DNA from: Listeria cornellensis FSL F6-0969
GTDB lineage: Bacteria; Bacillota; Bacilli; Lactobacillales; Listeriaceae
Reading direction: 5' to 3'
NCBI RefSeq assembly: GCF_000525855.1
Contig: NZ_AODE01000026.1
Location: 1 to 63,183 of the forward strand
DNA length: 63,183 nucleotides
Below, piece by piece: positions 10,227 to 20,476 of this stretch. A program made the translations under genes and the position numbers. The notes under the pieces were generated by a model that ran no database searches, was not told the origin of the DNA, and worked only from the letters and a program-made list of their open reading frames with translations. Every line of letters starts with the position of its first letter. Within the stretch, counting starts at the first letter, position 1.

Positions 10227-11243
10227 ATGGTACAAATTACAAAAGGTAAATTCGATGGCTTACAAAGACTTTCCAATGATAAAGGAATTATTGCCGCACT
10301 GGCGATTGACCAACGTGGTTCCTTAAAGAAAATGATTCAAGAAGCAAAAGGTTCTGAGAGCGACAAAGATGTAGAGGATTTCAAACAAATGGTTTCCGAA
10401 GAATTGACACCATACGCATCCGCGATTCTACTTGATCTTCAATACGGTACGCCAGCCATTAAAGCACGTAACGAGAATTGCGGCCTACTTACCTCTTATG
10501 AAAAAACAGGCTACGATGCCACAACTCCTGGTAAACTTCCCGATTTGATTGCTGACTTATCCGCACTCCGTATCAAAGAAAGTGGCGGCGATGCAGTGAA
10601 AATTTTAGTATATTACGATCCAGATGAGCCTGCTGAAATCAATGAAATCAAATATGCGTTCCTAGAAAGAATTGGCGCCGAATGTCGCGAAGTCGATATC
10701 CCATTCTTCTTAGAACCGATTACGTACGATGCTAAAGTAACAGACTCAGCAAGCGCCGAATATGCAAAGCTGAAACCAGCTAAAGTCAAAGCATCCATCA
10801 AAGAATTCTCCAAACCACGTTACGGTGTGGACGTACTTAAACTCGAGGTTCCAGTGAACTTCAAGTATGTAGAAGGCTTCGCGGACGGCGAAACTGTTTA
10901 TACGAAAGAAGAAGCAGGGCGCCATTTTGAAGAATGTTCTGATTTAAGCCCACTGCCATTCATCTATCTGAGTGCTGGTGTGACCGCCGAACTTTTCCAC
11001 AAAACGATTGCCTTTGCGAATGAGCATAAAGTACAATATAGCGGTGTATTATGTGGTCGCGCAACATGGAAAGACGGCATTGAAGTCTACGGAAAACAAG
11101 GCGACGATGCTTTGCGTGAATGGTTGCGTACACAAGGTAAAGAAAATATCACTTCCCTTGACGGCTTGCTAAACGCTGGAGCATCTCCTTGGTGGACGAA
11201 ATATGGCTCATTTGAAGATGTACACGTGGTTGAAAAACAATAG
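10227..11243 (+). CDS. lacD: Tagatose-1,6-bisphosphate aldolase
   Basis: 338 aa, RBS AAGGAGAT. LacD family: GIIAALAIDQRGSLKKMI at the N-terminus, DAVKILVYYDPDEPAE, the region with the catalytic lysine in VDVLKLEVPVNFKYVEGF, and CGRATWKDGIEVYG. It cleaves tagatose-1,6-bisphosphate to dihydroxyacetone phosphate and glyceraldehyde-3-phosphate in the cytoplasm. It stands alone, without lactose/tagatose pathway partners, with its own terminator. Confidence 0.92.
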   Translation: MVQITKGKFDGLQRLSNDKGIIAALAIDQRGSLKKMIQEAKGSESDKDVEDFKQMVSEELTPYASAILLDLQYGTPAIKARNENCGLLTSYEKTGYDATTPGKLPDLIADLSALRIKESGGDAVKILVYYDPDEPAEINEIKYAFLERIGAECREVDIPFFLEPITYDAKVTDSASAEYAKLKPAKVKASIKEFSKPRYGVDVLKLEVPVNFKYVEGFADGETVYTKEEAGRHFEECSDLSPLPFIYLSAGVTAELFHKTIAFANEHKVQYSGVLCGRATWKDGIEVYGKQGDDALREWLRTQGKENITSLDGLLNAGASPWWTKYGSFEDVHVVEKQ

Positions 11244-11251
11244 CAAGTAGC

Positions 11252-11284
11252 AAAAAAATCCCCGATTCATTTCGAGGATTTTTT
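11252..11284. terminator. Bidirectional terminator between lacD and dus
   Basis: AAAAAATCCCCGA / TCGAGGATTTTTT stem with one mismatch and a short loop, between convergent genes. Confidence 0.85.
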
Positions 11285-11296
11285 GCTATTCCAATA

Positions 11297-12266
11297 CTAA
11301 TTTTCGGCCATACTTGTGAAATCTGTTAAAACCCGTCGAACCTCTTCTGTCGATTTCGTATGCATCAATTTGATTCGCAGATCATTGGCACCCGGAAAAC
11401 CTTTGACATAAATTTTAAAGAATCGATGTAAGCCAACGATGGAGCGCGGAACAAGCTCTGCAAACTGATCTTGTAACTCCAACTGCAGTTCCAGAAGTCC
11501 GATCAATTCTTGCGCTGTATGCTCTTTTTTCTCCTTTTCAAACGCATAAGGATTCTTGAAAATTCCTCGACCAATCATAATCCCATCAACACCATACTGT
11601 TCCGCTAGCTTCATGCCAGTTTCTCGATCCGGAATATCTCCATTAATCGTAATAAGCGTTTTAGGTGCCACACGATCGCGAATCGCCATAATCTGAGGAA
11701 TCAGCTCCCAATGCGCATCAGCCTTACTCATCTCTTCCCGCGTCCGCAAATGGACAGATAAATTCGCGATATCTTGCTTCAATAAATGCGTAATCCAATC
11801 TTCCAGTTCTTCCAACGCTTCATAACCAATACGCGTCTTAACACTAACCGGTATCCCGCCAGCCTTTGCAGCCTCAATCAATTCAGCCGCCACTTCTGGC
11901 CGCAAAATCAACCCACTGCCTTTTCCACGTCTCGCCACATTCGGAACCGGGCACCCCATATTAATGTCTATCCCCTTAAATCCCATCTCCGCCATCCCAA
12001 TACTCATCTCACGAAAAAATTCAGGCTTATCCCCCCAAATATGAGCCACAATCGGCTGCTCATCCTCCGTAAAAACTAAACGCCCCCGCACACTCTCAAT
12101 ACCATCCGGATGACAATAACTATCCGAATTCGTAAACTCAGTAAAAAAGACATCCGGCGCACCAGCCTCTTTCACAACATGACGAAAAACAACATCCGTC
12201 ACATCCTCCATCGGCGCTAATACAAAAAAAAGGCTTCGGCAATTCTGCCCAAAAATTATTTGTCAT
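11297..12266 (-). CDS. tRNA-dihydrouridine synthase (frameshifted at an A8 run)
   Basis: FMN-dependent TIM-barrel enzyme that reduces uridines in the tRNA D-loop. The motifs [33 protein letters not shown] (catalytic Cys), [20 protein letters not shown] and the helical C-terminal domain are all present. The real start is ATG 12266 with GGAG upstream, giving [20 protein letters not shown]. This requires the run at 12224-12231 to be seven bases; as printed the first ~16 codons are out of frame. The interruption of a conserved housekeeping gene is one argument for sequence error in this window. Confidence 0.88.
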
Positions 12267-12319
12267 TCTAGAATCTCCATTTCATTTTGATAGCAAATCT
12301 TTCCCCATTCACAAAGAGT

Positions 12320-12351
12320 AAAAAAAACACTCTCCAATTTCTTGGAAAGTG
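12320..12351 (-). terminator. Terminator of the rplM-rpsI operon
   Basis: On the minus strand CACTTTCCAA-GAAA-TTGGAGAGTG is followed by T8, 30 bp after the rpsI stop. Confidence 0.9.
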
Positions 12352-12381
12352 CCTTTTCGAATGTCGATATATAAAGATATA

Positions 12382-12774
12382 TTAACGTTTTGAGAACTGA
12401 GGTGCACGACGCGCGCCTTTAAGTCCTGGTTTCTTACGTTCTTTCATACGTGGGTCACGAGTTAACAGACCTGCACGTTTAAGAGCTGGACGGTAATCTG
12501 GTGTTACTTGTAACAATGCACGTGAAATACCGTGACGAATTGCTCCAGCTTGACCAGTATAACCACCACCGTTTACGTTTACTAAAACATCGTAGTTTCC
12601 TAGAGTTTCAGTTGCAACTAATGGTTGTTTAATAACTTCGCGAAGAGCCGCGAATGGAATGTAATCTTCCCAATCTCTACCGTTAATAATTACTTTGCCA
12701 TCGCCTGGTACTAAACGTACACGAGCTACTGAGCTTTTACGACGACCTGTTCCATAATATTGTACTTGAGCCAC
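12382..12774 (-). CDS. rpsI: 30S ribosomal protein S9
   Basis: 130 aa: [20 protein letters not shown] at the N-terminus, [20 protein letters not shown], and the diagnostic basic C-terminus [11 protein letters not shown] whose last residues reach the P-site tRNA. It follows rplM by 21 bp in the usual operon. Confidence 0.98.
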   Translation of the reverse strand: MAQVQYYGTGRRKSSVARVRLVPGDGKVIINGRDWEDYIPFAALREVIKQPLVATETLGNYDVLVNVNGGGYTGQAGAIRHGISRALLQVTPDYRPALKRAGLLTRDPRMKERKKPGLKGARRAPQFSKR

Positions 12775-12795
12775 TATGTTTCCCTCCTCTTCTAA

Positions 12796-13233
12796 TTATC
12801 CGCGTAATTGATACACTGTTGGTTGTTGAGCTGCATGTTCGTGCTCAGATCCACCATAAACGTGTAATTTTTTGAAAATTTGACGTCCTAGAGAGTTTTT
12901 TGGAAGCATTCCTTTGATAGAAAGCTCAAGTAATCTCTCAGGATTGTTCGTACGTAGGTCGCCCGCTGTACGTGATTTCAAACCGCCTGGATATTGAGAG
13001 TGACGGTAATAAATTTTGTCTGTTGCTTTTTTACCTGTTAGAGCAATTTTACCTGCATTAATAATAATTACGAAGTCCCCTGTATCAACATGAGGAGTAA
13101 ATTGTGGCTTAATTTTACCACGTAAGATTGAAGCTACTTCACTAGATAAACGGCCTAGCGGAATACCAGTAGCATCAACAACATACCAATTACGTTGTAC
13201 TTCGCCTGTTTTTGCCATATAAGTCGTACGCAT
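12796..13233 (-). CDS. rplM: 50S ribosomal protein L13
   Basis: 145 aa: [75 protein letters not shown] before ATG 13233. First gene of the L13-S9 operon, with a ~145-nt leader. Confidence 0.98.
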   Translation of the reverse strand: MRTTYMAKTGEVQRNWYVVDATGIPLGRLSSEVASILRGKIKPQFTPHVDTGDFVIIINAGKIALTGKKATDKIYYRHSQYPGGLKSRTAGDLRTNNPERLLELSIKGMLPKNSLGRQIFKKLHVYGGSEHEHAAQQPTVYQLRG

Positions 13234-13386
13234 AATTTTCCCTCCTAGATTTTAAGAAAAATGCGATCTGTAAACTGTTCCATAGCCCACGATCTGCTTT
13301 TCGATTTGATTTGTTAAAAATTCCATTGTTTTGTTCAACACAACAACCTTCCGGGGCTTATTGTGGGGCAAACAATACCATAGTCA

Positions 13387-13415
13387 ATAATACAGTCTTT
13401 ACCGCCAAAAGTCAA
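13387..13415 (-). promoter_or_regulatory. rplM-rpsI promoter
   Basis: -35 TTGACT (13410-13415), 17-bp spacer, -10 TATTAT (13387-13392). Transcription would begin near 13380, leaving a ~145-nt untranslated leader. Firmicutes rplM leaders often fold into an autoregulatory L13-binding RNA; I cannot fold this one reliably by eye. Confidence 0.75.
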
Positions 13416-13490
13416 TGCGATTGAAGAAAAAAATTCAAACTAATTTAAAGCCGTCTGTTTTCCGCAAAACTTTAACAACGCCCCCAAACT

Positions 13491-13618
13491 TATCAGCGCG
13501 CCGACAAATGCTCAGATACTAGGCAAAGGCGAGTACCAGCGCGGAGTGTACGATTTGTACATGAGCACTGGAACGGAGTCTTTAACGACGTAGGTGAGTG
13601 TTCGTCGGTGCGCTGATA
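13491..13618. other. Structured intergenic element with nested inverted repeats
   Basis: Outer 24-nt arms at 13491-13514 and 13595-13618 pair with 20 Watson-Crick matches; on plus-strand RNA three of the remaining four are G-U. An inner hairpin CCAGCGC...GCACTGG encloses GTGTAC-GATTT-GTACAT. It abuts the truA stop codon and lies between divergent truA/ecf and rplM. It is more GC-rich than its surroundings. It could be a small RNA, a mobile palindromic element or a terminator-like structure; no open frame is present. Confidence 0.6.
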
Positions 13619-14360
13619 TTACTTGTAGTGTACTTCCCATAAATATAAGCCCTGTGGCGGTGCTGTTTTTGCACCTTGCGTCCGGTCGCGCGCTTCTAGA
13701 TTCGCCTTAACCTGCGCCACCGTCAGCCGTTCATTTCCAACATCGAGCAACGTCCCAACCAGAATCCGGACCATATTATACAAAAAGCCATTTCCTTTGA
13801 AAGAAAATACCAGCGTATCGCCATCTTCCATAATCTCAATCCCATAAATCGTCCGAACCTTATCTTCACGTCCCGATCCAGCCGCACAAAAACTCGTAAA
13901 ATCATGCTCACCAGTTAGAATATCCGCAGCTTCACGCATTCTCGAAACATCTAATTTATAAGGAAAATGTAGCGTGAAATGCCGCGCAAACGGGTCAAAA
14001 AAACTCCGAACGCTGCACAAAATAGCGATATTCCTTTCCAGTCGTCCCGAAACGCGCATGAAAATCCGATGCCACTTCCTCCACAGAAACAATACTAATA
14101 TCATAGGGCGTGAACGTCTGTAACGCTTTTCGATATTTTGCTGGTGGAATCGCAAGCGGTGAATCGAAATGAATCACCTGGCCTTTAGCATGAACTCCCG
14201 TATCCGTTCTCCCAGAACCAACAATCTTCACCACGTCACCCTTATGCATCCGCAATAGCGCTTTTTCAATCTCCTCTTGCACCGTCCGTCCATTCGGCTG
14301 AATCTGATACCCGACAAAATTGGTCCCATCATATTGAATTACTGCCTTAAATCGCTTCAT
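13619..14360 (-). CDS. truA: tRNA pseudouridine synthase A (frameshifted at an A7 run)
   Basis: N-terminal part [20 protein letters not shown] and the catalytic [20 protein letters not shown] (catalytic Asp in RTDTGVHA), then VQRSEFF and a stop. Reading the run at 13997-14003 as six restores [20 protein letters not shown] and the remainder through [20 protein letters not shown] and YLWEVHYK. The merged length of ~247 aa is normal. It modifies U38-U40 of tRNA anticodon arms. It is last in the ecfA1-ecfA2-ecfT-truA order conserved in Bacilli. Confidence 0.92.
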
Positions 14361-14375
14361 TTGTCACACCTCTTC

Positions 14376-15173
14376 TTATGATCGCAGCCAAACTAACAAT
14401 GCCGTTACAACCAACATCATCACTAGCAAAAATGTATCCGAAAACCGCCACGCAAGCAGTCTAAATTTCGTCCTGCCCTTACCGCCACGATAACCACGCG
14501 CTTCCATCGCTATCGCCAAATCCTCGGCACGCTTAAACGCACTGATAAAAAGCGGTACAAGTAGTGGCACAATCGCCTTCATTCGGTCTTTTATTGGACC
14601 ACTTGAAAACTCCACCCCGCGAGCCTTTTGCGCCTTCATAATTTTCTCCGTCTCATCCATCAATGTCGGAATAAACCGGAGCGCAATGCTGAGCATCAAC
14701 GCCAACTCATGCACCGGAAATCGCACAAAACGTAGCAAAGCCAGCATATTCTCAATCCCATCCGTCAACTCAATTGGACTCGTTGTAAGCGTCAAAAGCG
14801 TTGTCATAAAAATAATCAACACAAACCGCGCAAAAATCATTGCCCCATTCATCAATCCAAGACTCGTCACATGAATCGGTCCCCACTCAAAATACGTCGT
14901 TCCCCCCTGCGTAAAAAACACCTGCAACAACAACGTCAAAATAATCAGCCAAAACACAGGTTGCAAACCCTTTATAAAGAACATAAACGGCACGCGCGAC
15001 GCAAATAATAAACTGAGAACAAACACAAACAATAACGCATATGTAAGCCAATTATTCGCGAGAAACACAATGATAATAAAATACATCACGGCTGTAATTT
15101 TTGCACGAGGATCGAGACGATGTAACCATGATTCGCCGGGGATAAACCGACCGAGAATCATCTTCTCCATCAT
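14376..15173 (-). CDS. ecfT: ECF transporter transmembrane protein EcfT
   Basis: 265 aa with several membrane segments (ITAVMYFIIIVFLANNWLTY; LIILTLLLQVFF) and the two conserved coupling motifs KAQKARGVEF and AIAMEARGYRGG, which contact the EcfA ATPases. It forms the shared energising module for vitamin/metal S-components. Its start overlaps the ecfA2 stop by 4 nt. Confidence 0.95.
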   Translation of the reverse strand: MMEKMILGRFIPGESWLHRLDPRAKITAVMYFIIIVFLANNWLTYALLFVFVLSLLFASRVPFMFFIKGLQPVFWLIILTLLLQVFFTQGGTTYFEWGPIHVTSLGLMNGAMIFARFVLIIFMTTLLTLTTSPIELTDGIENMLALLRFVRFPVHELALMLSIALRFIPTLMDETEKIMKAQKARGVEFSSGPIKDRMKAIVPLLVPLFISAFKRAEDLAIAMEARGYRGGKGRTKFRLLAWRFSDTFLLVMMLVVTALLVWLRS

Positions 15174-16042
15174 TGGCTCGCCACGCCCTTCCTGAGGTGC
15201 GGTACCATTTCTCCCACCAATTCATCAATCGTTAAACACGTCTTCCCAAGCTTCACCGCAAACCGCTGCTCAAAATGCCGTTGAAAGTGCACCACATCTG
15301 GAACCGAGAGCCCTAAATCCGTCAACGCATCCGGCTGACTAAAAATTTCCCGAGGCGTCGCTACCCGTTCCACGGTGCCGCCTTTCATCAAAATCACTTT
15401 TTCTGCATAAGTCGCCGCATCTTCCATACTATGCGTCACAAGAACCGTCGTCAGTCCTTTTGTCCGGTGCAACATCGCAAACATCTCCATGATCTCCTTA
15501 CGCCCGTTCGGATCAAGCCCCGCCGTCGGTTCATCGAGCACCAAAACCTGCGGATCCATCGCCAGAACCCCAGCAATCGCCACACGCCGCATCTGTCCTC
15601 CAGAAAGTTCAAACGGCGAACGCGTCAAAATTTCCTCCGTCAAACCAACCTCAACGATCACCTTCCGAGCCCTAGCCTTCGCATCCTCTTCCGACACACC
15701 AAAATTCAGCGGTCCAAAACAAATATCCTTTTCCACCGTTTCCTCAAATAACTGCGCCTCCGGAAACTGAAAAACAATCCCCACACGCTCGCGCAAATCA
15801 CGTAAACCCTTCTGCTTCACGCCAGCCTTAATAACTCGATCACCAAGCGTCACCGTGCCCTCTGTCGGTAATAACAACGCGTTCAAATGCTGCAAAAATG
15901 TCGACTTCCCAGAACCCGTATGCCCAATAATCGCCGTATAACTCCCAGAATCAATCGTCACGTTGACATCCTGAAGCGCTCGCGTCTCAAAAGGAGAATT
16001 TTTCTGATAACAATACCCTACTTGTTCGAATATAATGTCCAT
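15170..16042 (-). CDS. ecfA2: ECF transporter ATPase EcfA2
   Basis: 290 aa ABC ATPase: Walker [10 protein letters not shown]-loop [17 protein letters not shown], signature [17 protein letters not shown], Walker [13 protein letters not shown]-loop VTHSMEDA. It overlaps ecfA1 by 25 nt and ecfT by 4 nt, so the three are translationally coupled. Confidence 0.95.
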   Translation of the reverse strand: MDIIFEQVGYCYQKNSPFETRALQDVNVTIDSGSYTAIIGHTGSGKSTFLQHLNALLLPTEGTVTLGDRVIKAGVKQKGLRDLRERVGIVFQFPEAQLFEETVEKDICFGPLNFGVSEEDAKARARKVIVEVGLTEEILTRSPFELSGGQMRRVAIAGVLAMDPQVLVLDEPTAGLDPNGRKEIMEMFAMLHRTKGLTTVLVTHSMEDAATYAEKVILMKGGTVERVATPREIFSQPDALTDLGLSVPDVVHFQRHFEQRFAVKLGKTCLTIDELVGEMVPHLRKGVASQ

Positions 16043-16857
16043 AACTGATCCATCAACGCCCCTTCCATCAAGCTCCGATCCGATAGCTCCACGCCAGACC
16101 GCTCCAATTTTTCCTGCAACGAACTTATAAAAGGCACACCAAGACCGATTCGACGCATTTCATCCGCCTGCGCAAAAACCTCTTTCGGCGTTCCCTCGAG
16201 ATGCCGCTCGCCCTTATTCATCACGATAACCCGGTCCGCCATCACGACCTCATCCAAATCATGCGTAATCGAAATCACCGTAATCGCCTCACGCTCTCGC
16301 ATCACCCGAATCGTTTCCATAACCTCAGCACGACCACGCGGATCAAGCATCGACGTCGCCTCATCCAAAATAATCACGTCCGGTTGCAAAGCAAGAACCC
16401 CAGCAATCGCCACACGCTGCTTCTGACCGCCCGAAAGACGCGAAGGTTCATGTAATGCGTAACCTTGCATACCGACCTCCTCCAGCGCACTCTCCACGCG
16501 TTTCACCATCAATTCATGCGGCACACCATGATTCTCAAGCCCGAACGCCACATCATCCTGCACCGTAGCCCCCACAAACTGATTATCCGGATTCTGAAAT
16601 ACCATTCCGACCTGCTTCCGAATATCCCAAATCGTTTTCTCTCCCAACTTGAAGTGCCCAATTTTGACCATGCCCTCCGTCGGGAAAAGCAACCCATTCA
16701 AGAGCTTTGCGATCGTTGACTTACCCGAGCCATTATGCCCAACCAGCGCCAACCACTCGCCTCTTTTCACCGTAAACGAAACATCCTTCACCGCAAAAAC
16801 ATCTTCATCCTCATATTTATAACTAACGTGATCCAATTTCACAAAATCATCCGACAT
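16018..16857 (-). CDS. ecfA1: ECF transporter ATPase EcfA1
   Basis: 279 aa from ATG 16857 ([20 protein letters not shown]), preceded by GAGGTG. Walker [11 protein letters not shown]-loop [17 protein letters not shown], signature [17 protein letters not shown], Walker [15 protein letters not shown]-loop ITHDLDEV. First gene of the ecfA1-ecfA2-ecfT-truA operon. Confidence 0.95.
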   Translation of the reverse strand: MSDDFVKLDHVSYKYEDEDVFAVKDVSFTVKRGEWLALVGHNGSGKSTIAKLLNGLLFPTEGMVKIGHFKLGEKTIWDIRKQVGMVFQNPDNQFVGATVQDDVAFGLENHGVPHELMVKRVESALEEVGMQGYALHEPSRLSGGQKQRVAIAGVLALQPDVIILDEATSMLDPRGRAEVMETIRVMREREAITVISITHDLDEVVMADRVIVMNKGERHLEGTPKEVFAQADEMRRIGLGVPFISSLQEKLERSGVELSDRSLMEGALMDQLWTLYSNK

Positions 16858-17230
16858 CACGCACACCTCACTCTCACACGATCCTATCTATACCCTGCCT
16901 ATTATAGTACAAAAAAACCACCTCACGCAAAGAAAGATTTTTTCATCCACATAATCATACGAACAAAATAAAGTCATTTTTCACGTTTTAAGCACCTTGA
17001 AATTGGAAAAGCGGAAACCCTAAAGACGCAGTATATTCACATTTCCAAAATATATCCGCTATTAAAAGCAATAAAAGTCGATAAAAGCAAACAATCCGAC
17101 TCAAACTGTTCACAATATATCCATGTACTTCATTTTAGAGAGATGCTATACTTTATCAAAGTAATCAAATAAATTTCATTATTCATTGTTACTTGAAGCA
17201 CCACCACTATAAAAGAAAGGAGAAATTTTG

Positions 17231-18124
17231 ATGCATCCCATGACGAAACAACACGTTATTTATGCAATGGATAAGAACGCAGAACCAAGCATGACAGTTG
17301 ATAATGGCGCAGTAGTAACGATAGAGACGTACGACTGCTTTGAAAACCAAATTAAATCCGAACATCAGCCATTCCATCGCCTTGATTGGAATAAAGTGAA
17401 TCCAGCAACTGGACCTATCTTTGTGAAAGATGCAGAACCTGGAGACATATTGGCTGTAACTATAGAGAAAATTCAATTAATTGGCAACGCGACAATGTTA
17501 ACGGGCCCAGATTTAGGCGTCCTTGGCGATGACCTAACAGAAAACACGATTCGTCAATTTCCAATTGTAAATGACAAACTTATTTTTTCAGAAGAAATCG
17601 CTGTCCCAGTAAACAAGATGATTGGCGTTATCGGAACAGCACCAGCAGGCGAGCCAATTTCATGCGGCACACCAGACGCACATGGCGGCAATATGGACTG
17701 CAAAGAGATCACAGAAGGCGTAACACTATTCCTTCCAGTTAACGTCTCTGGTGCCCTACTCGCTCTTGGTGACGTACACGCTGCAATGGCCGACGGAGAA
17801 GTATCCGTTTCCGGCGCCGAAATTGCTAGCCAAATCACGATGCGACTCCAAGTAGTAAAAAACAAAAGCTGGCCAACACCAAGTCTAATCAGCGACGAAA
17901 AAATCATCACCATCGCATCCGCACCAACACTCGACGATGCTAGCCTAATCGCAACAAAGAACATGGTTCAACTTTTGACAGACGCAACAAAGACAACGCA
18001 AGCAGAAGCCATCATGCTGCTATCACTCGCAGGTGACCTTCGAATCTGCCAAGTCGTTGATCCAAACAAGACCGTACGCATGGAACTCCCACTCCAATAC
18101 TGGTCTGAAAACCCCTTTTTATAA
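17231..18124 (+). CDS. Acetamidase/formamidase family protein
   Basis: 297 aa from ATG 17231; RBS AAAGGAG. FmdA/AmdA family: PATGPIFVKDAEPGDILAVT, APAGEPISCGTPDAHGGNMD, LFLPVNVSGALLALGDVHAA and MADGEVSVSGAE with the metal-binding His/Asp residues. It hydrolyses short-chain amides to ammonia and an acid in the cytoplasm. Monocistronic, ended by the terminator at 18133. Confidence 0.9.
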   Translation: MHPMTKQHVIYAMDKNAEPSMTVDNGAVVTIETYDCFENQIKSEHQPFHRLDWNKVNPATGPIFVKDAEPGDILAVTIEKIQLIGNATMLTGPDLGVLGDDLTENTIRQFPIVNDKLIFSEEIAVPVNKMIGVIGTAPAGEPISCGTPDAHGGNMDCKEITEGVTLFLPVNVSGALLALGDVHAAMADGEVSVSGAEIASQITMRLQVVKNKSWPTPSLISDEKIITIASAPTLDDASLIATKNMVQLLTDATKTTQAEAIMLLSLAGDLRICQVVDPNKTVRMELPLQYWSENPFL

Positions 18125-18132
18125 AAAATATG

Positions 18133-18168
18133 ACACAACCGGCGCACTTACATCCGGTTGTGTTTTTA
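18133..18168 (+). terminator. Terminator after the amidase
   Basis: ACACAACCGG / CCGGTTGTGT perfect 10-bp stem followed by TTTTTATT. It overlaps the stop of the convergent gene, so it may act in both directions. Confidence 0.9.
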
Positions 18169-19254
18169 TTCATATACAATTCCCTGCAACTGCTTTCCAA
18201 GAAACATCGACAACCGTTCCGCCTCCCCAACAATGCGCTTTCTATCATCTACCGAAATCCGCCCAAAAGCATAACAAGTAAAGCGAATTGCCTCCCCCTT
18301 AATCACATACCGCCATGTCCCCCGAATTTCCCCATCAATCATCACCACAGCCTCAATATGACCAGCAGTCCGCCAAATTTCTCTCTCGTACTTCGCATCA
18401 GCAAACCAGCATTTATCCGCAAAACTTACAAAAAGTGGATCAAATTTTCCAAGCAATTTCACCTGCGGAATCACATTCAGTTTACTACTATCCAATTCAC
18501 CTTCCGGATAATAGTAACTCTTCCCACCAATATCAAATCGCTCCAACCCATCCTCAATTCTCCGAAAAGCTTCCAAAAAAGTATAATTTGGTAACCCGCT
18601 CCAATGCTTAAAATCTGCCAAAGTAGCCGGACCATAGCAAGCTAAATACCGAAATAAAAACCTATCCATCGCATGTTCATCCACACTATCCCACAATGAA
18701 TCCAATGATATCCCGTCCACCCATTTCCGATGCGCATAGACTCGTGTATTCGGCCTCTCCGGCACAGCATAAATCTGACCAAGTAAAGAAGCCTCAATTA
18801 AAACCCCACCCCACGTCATCAACTTTTGGGCCTGTTCTCCCATCAATATAGCCAGTTCCTCTTTTGTTACAAACTGTTTCGATCTTCCGAGCCTATCAAT
18901 CCTTTCCAACAACTCGTCCAAATTCACCCCCAGCTCTTCACAATGCTTCCTAACCCACGTTCTTCTCAGCGAGTAAATCGCATGCAAGCTTTTCCAATCC
19001 TCCGGCACGTATAGATGTACCGTTGTTCGTTGCCCCCAAAGCTTAATAATTTCATTTCGAGCATATATCTGATCCAAAGCATCCCTTGTTAGTCCATCTA
19101 CCCTATGAAATAAACTAATCTCACCAAACTGCTGGTACTGCGCCTGAATCCCAATCAGATTGACCGCACAATCTACCACCGATTCAAAAGAATTACCAAG
19201 CCCCGAGTTAGCAATCCGTATATTCTTAACACCATCTAAATCCAAATCTATCAC
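18166..19254 (-). CDS. AlkZ/YcaQ-type winged-helix DNA glycosylase-like protein
   Basis: 362 aa, GTG start with GGGAG upstream. HTH_42 (YcaQ/AlkZ) family: LIGIQAQYQQFGEISLFHRV contains a Q-A-Q motif like the catalytic QxQ of AlkZ, followed by LWGQRTTVHLYVPEDW. Three tandem winged-helix segments are typical. The C-terminal region GKFDPLFVSFADKCWF has the usual crosslink-repair family pattern. Known members unhook interstrand crosslinks or excise N-alkylated bases; the specificity here is unknown. Confidence 0.8.
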   Translation of the reverse strand: MIDLDLDGVKNIRIANSGLGNSFESVVDCAVNLIGIQAQYQQFGEISLFHRVDGLTRDALDQIYARNEIIKLWGQRTTVHLYVPEDWKSLHAIYSLRRTWVRKHCEELGVNLDELLERIDRLGRSKQFVTKEELAILMGEQAQKLMTWGGVLIEASLLGQIYAVPERPNTRVYAHRKWVDGISLDSLWDSVDEHAMDRFLFRYLACYGPATLADFKHWSGLPNYTFLEAFRRIEDGLERFDIGGKSYYYPEGELDSSKLNVIPQVKLLGKFDPLFVSFADKCWFADAKYEREIWRTAGHIEAVVMIDGEIRGTWRYVIKGEAIRFTCYAFGRISVDDRKRIVGEAERLSMFLGKQLQGIVYE

Positions 19255-19271
19255 TCTCCCACTCTAAACAT

Positions 19272-19315
19272 AAAAAAAAATAGCCTACAAATCAATTACG
19301 ATTTCATAGACTATC
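19272..19315 (-). terminator. Terminator of the rrn operon
   Basis: On the minus strand the hairpin ATAGTCTATGAAATC / GATTTGTAGGCTAT is followed by nine Ts, just after the 5S gene. Confidence 0.75.
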
Positions 19316-19325
19316 ATACATCATT

Positions 19326-19442
<117 letters not shown>

Positions 19443-19460
19443 CATCCTTTATATCATACG

Positions 19461-19508
19461 AAGCTTCCAACCAGATTCGAACTGGTGACCTCTTCCTTAC
19501 CATGGAAG
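19461..19508. repeat. attL: 48-bp core identical to attR
   Basis: Begins AAGCTTCCAACCAGATTCGA and ends at CCATGGAAG. It equals the T-arm and the 3' half of the anticodon arm of tRNA-Thr. Only this partial tRNA remains on this side. Confidence 0.95.
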
Positions 19509-19847
19509 GTAACACCTTATGATTCCTTGTTTTTCGTTATTTTTCATTATGTACAAATCGCATTGCATCAATGTTTCTTGTGTTTGAAAACAAAAAAAAG
19601 AAAATCAATATTGTTAAAATCGGTGACCAAATAGTGACCTTGGTCACTGCACTATAATAGCATGATTACAATTGATTGTAAACACTTATTTTATTCTGCC
19701 TGTTTCTTTCTATTATAACAACTATTATTCGATTAGAAAAAAGAGGTTTGAAATAAAAATAAACAGAAATCTTAGATGCGCTTTTTTTTCGATAGCTTTA
19801 TTCCAAGATTTCTGTTTCTCTATCCAAATTTTTAACTCTCACCACGA
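19509..19847. other. Phage attachment-arm region, no gene
   Basis: 339 bp without a credible open frame. It contains a 24-bp sequence at 19616-19639 that recurs next to attR, the palindrome GTGACCTTGGTCAC, and a 13-bp inverted repeat AAACAGAAATCTT (19761-19773 / 19805-19817) followed on the minus strand by a T-rich stretch. That repeat may terminate leftward transcription before attL. Confidence 0.6.
19616..19639 (+). repeat. Putative integrase arm-type site (left copy)
   Basis: AAAATCGGTGACC followed by AAATAGTGACC; it matches 62721-62744 at 22 of 24 positions in the same orientation. Confidence 0.5.
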
Positions 19848-20476
19848 TTAGGCCCCAGCTCCATTTGCGTGCCCACTACTGCGGTCAAAATCATTATTTT
19901 TTTTTATCAAGCTCATCTAAATGCTTTTTCACAGATACAAAACGCTCACTATTTTCCACGGGTGAAAAAACATTATTTTTTCTATTGAATTTTCTTTTAA
20001 ATGGGCTTAGTAGCAGACCATTAAATACCGATATAACTACATCCTTTACCCCAACATTCTTATCATTATTTCTATCTGTAATAACTACTTTAAAATGCAC
20101 CTCACGCGCCACAACAATCAAATTATCTAAGATATAATTGAAGGAAAAAAAAACTAGATCTTAAACTACTAAACAGCAATCTCTTCTTACTTGAATATAC
20201 TGAGTCAAACAGTTCCAACTCCATATCAGACACTCCCTCTTTTACCATCTCAGCCCTGAAAGCTTGTGAAGTTTCATAGTATCTATTAAAGCTAGTAATT
20301 GGGCTTAAAAAGGTTTTTATTGCCCGTGTAAAAATATAGCGGGATGTCATAAACCCTTTCAATACCATAAAGGTTTTTATAAATTGAAAAAGGAAGTAAG
20401 TACTTATAAAAAAAACAATTAGAATTACGACTAGAAAAACTATTTGCTTTGTTTCAAGCTGGATTAACATCTTCAT
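19848..20476 (-). CDS. Prophage cargo membrane protein of unknown function (frameshifted)
   Basis: I do not recognise a family. The N-terminus has a strong hydrophobic segment (IVFLVVILIVFFISTYFLFQ) after MKMLIQLETKQ. The frame breaks at an A9 run (20145-20153); reading it as eight joins SLRSSFFSFNYIL to VVAREVHFKVVITDRNNDKN and a basic tail. A second run of nine (19897-19905) sets the end: as printed the product stops at KKK (19894), while eight bases extend it to a stop at 19848. ~200 aa. It overlaps the upstream membrane gene by 23 nt, so the two are likely co-translated. Confidence 0.5.

Noticed and set aside
13240-13385. Definite L13 leader autoregulatory RNA
   Set aside because: A leader of suitable length exists, but I could not verify the family's secondary structure by eye, so only the promoter is listed.
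18033-18611. Plus-strand frames over 18.0-18.6 kb and similar shadows opposite ecf, dus and the tape measure genes
   Set aside because: They lie antisense to well-recognised genes, lack RBS sites and have composition typical of complementary-strand reading.
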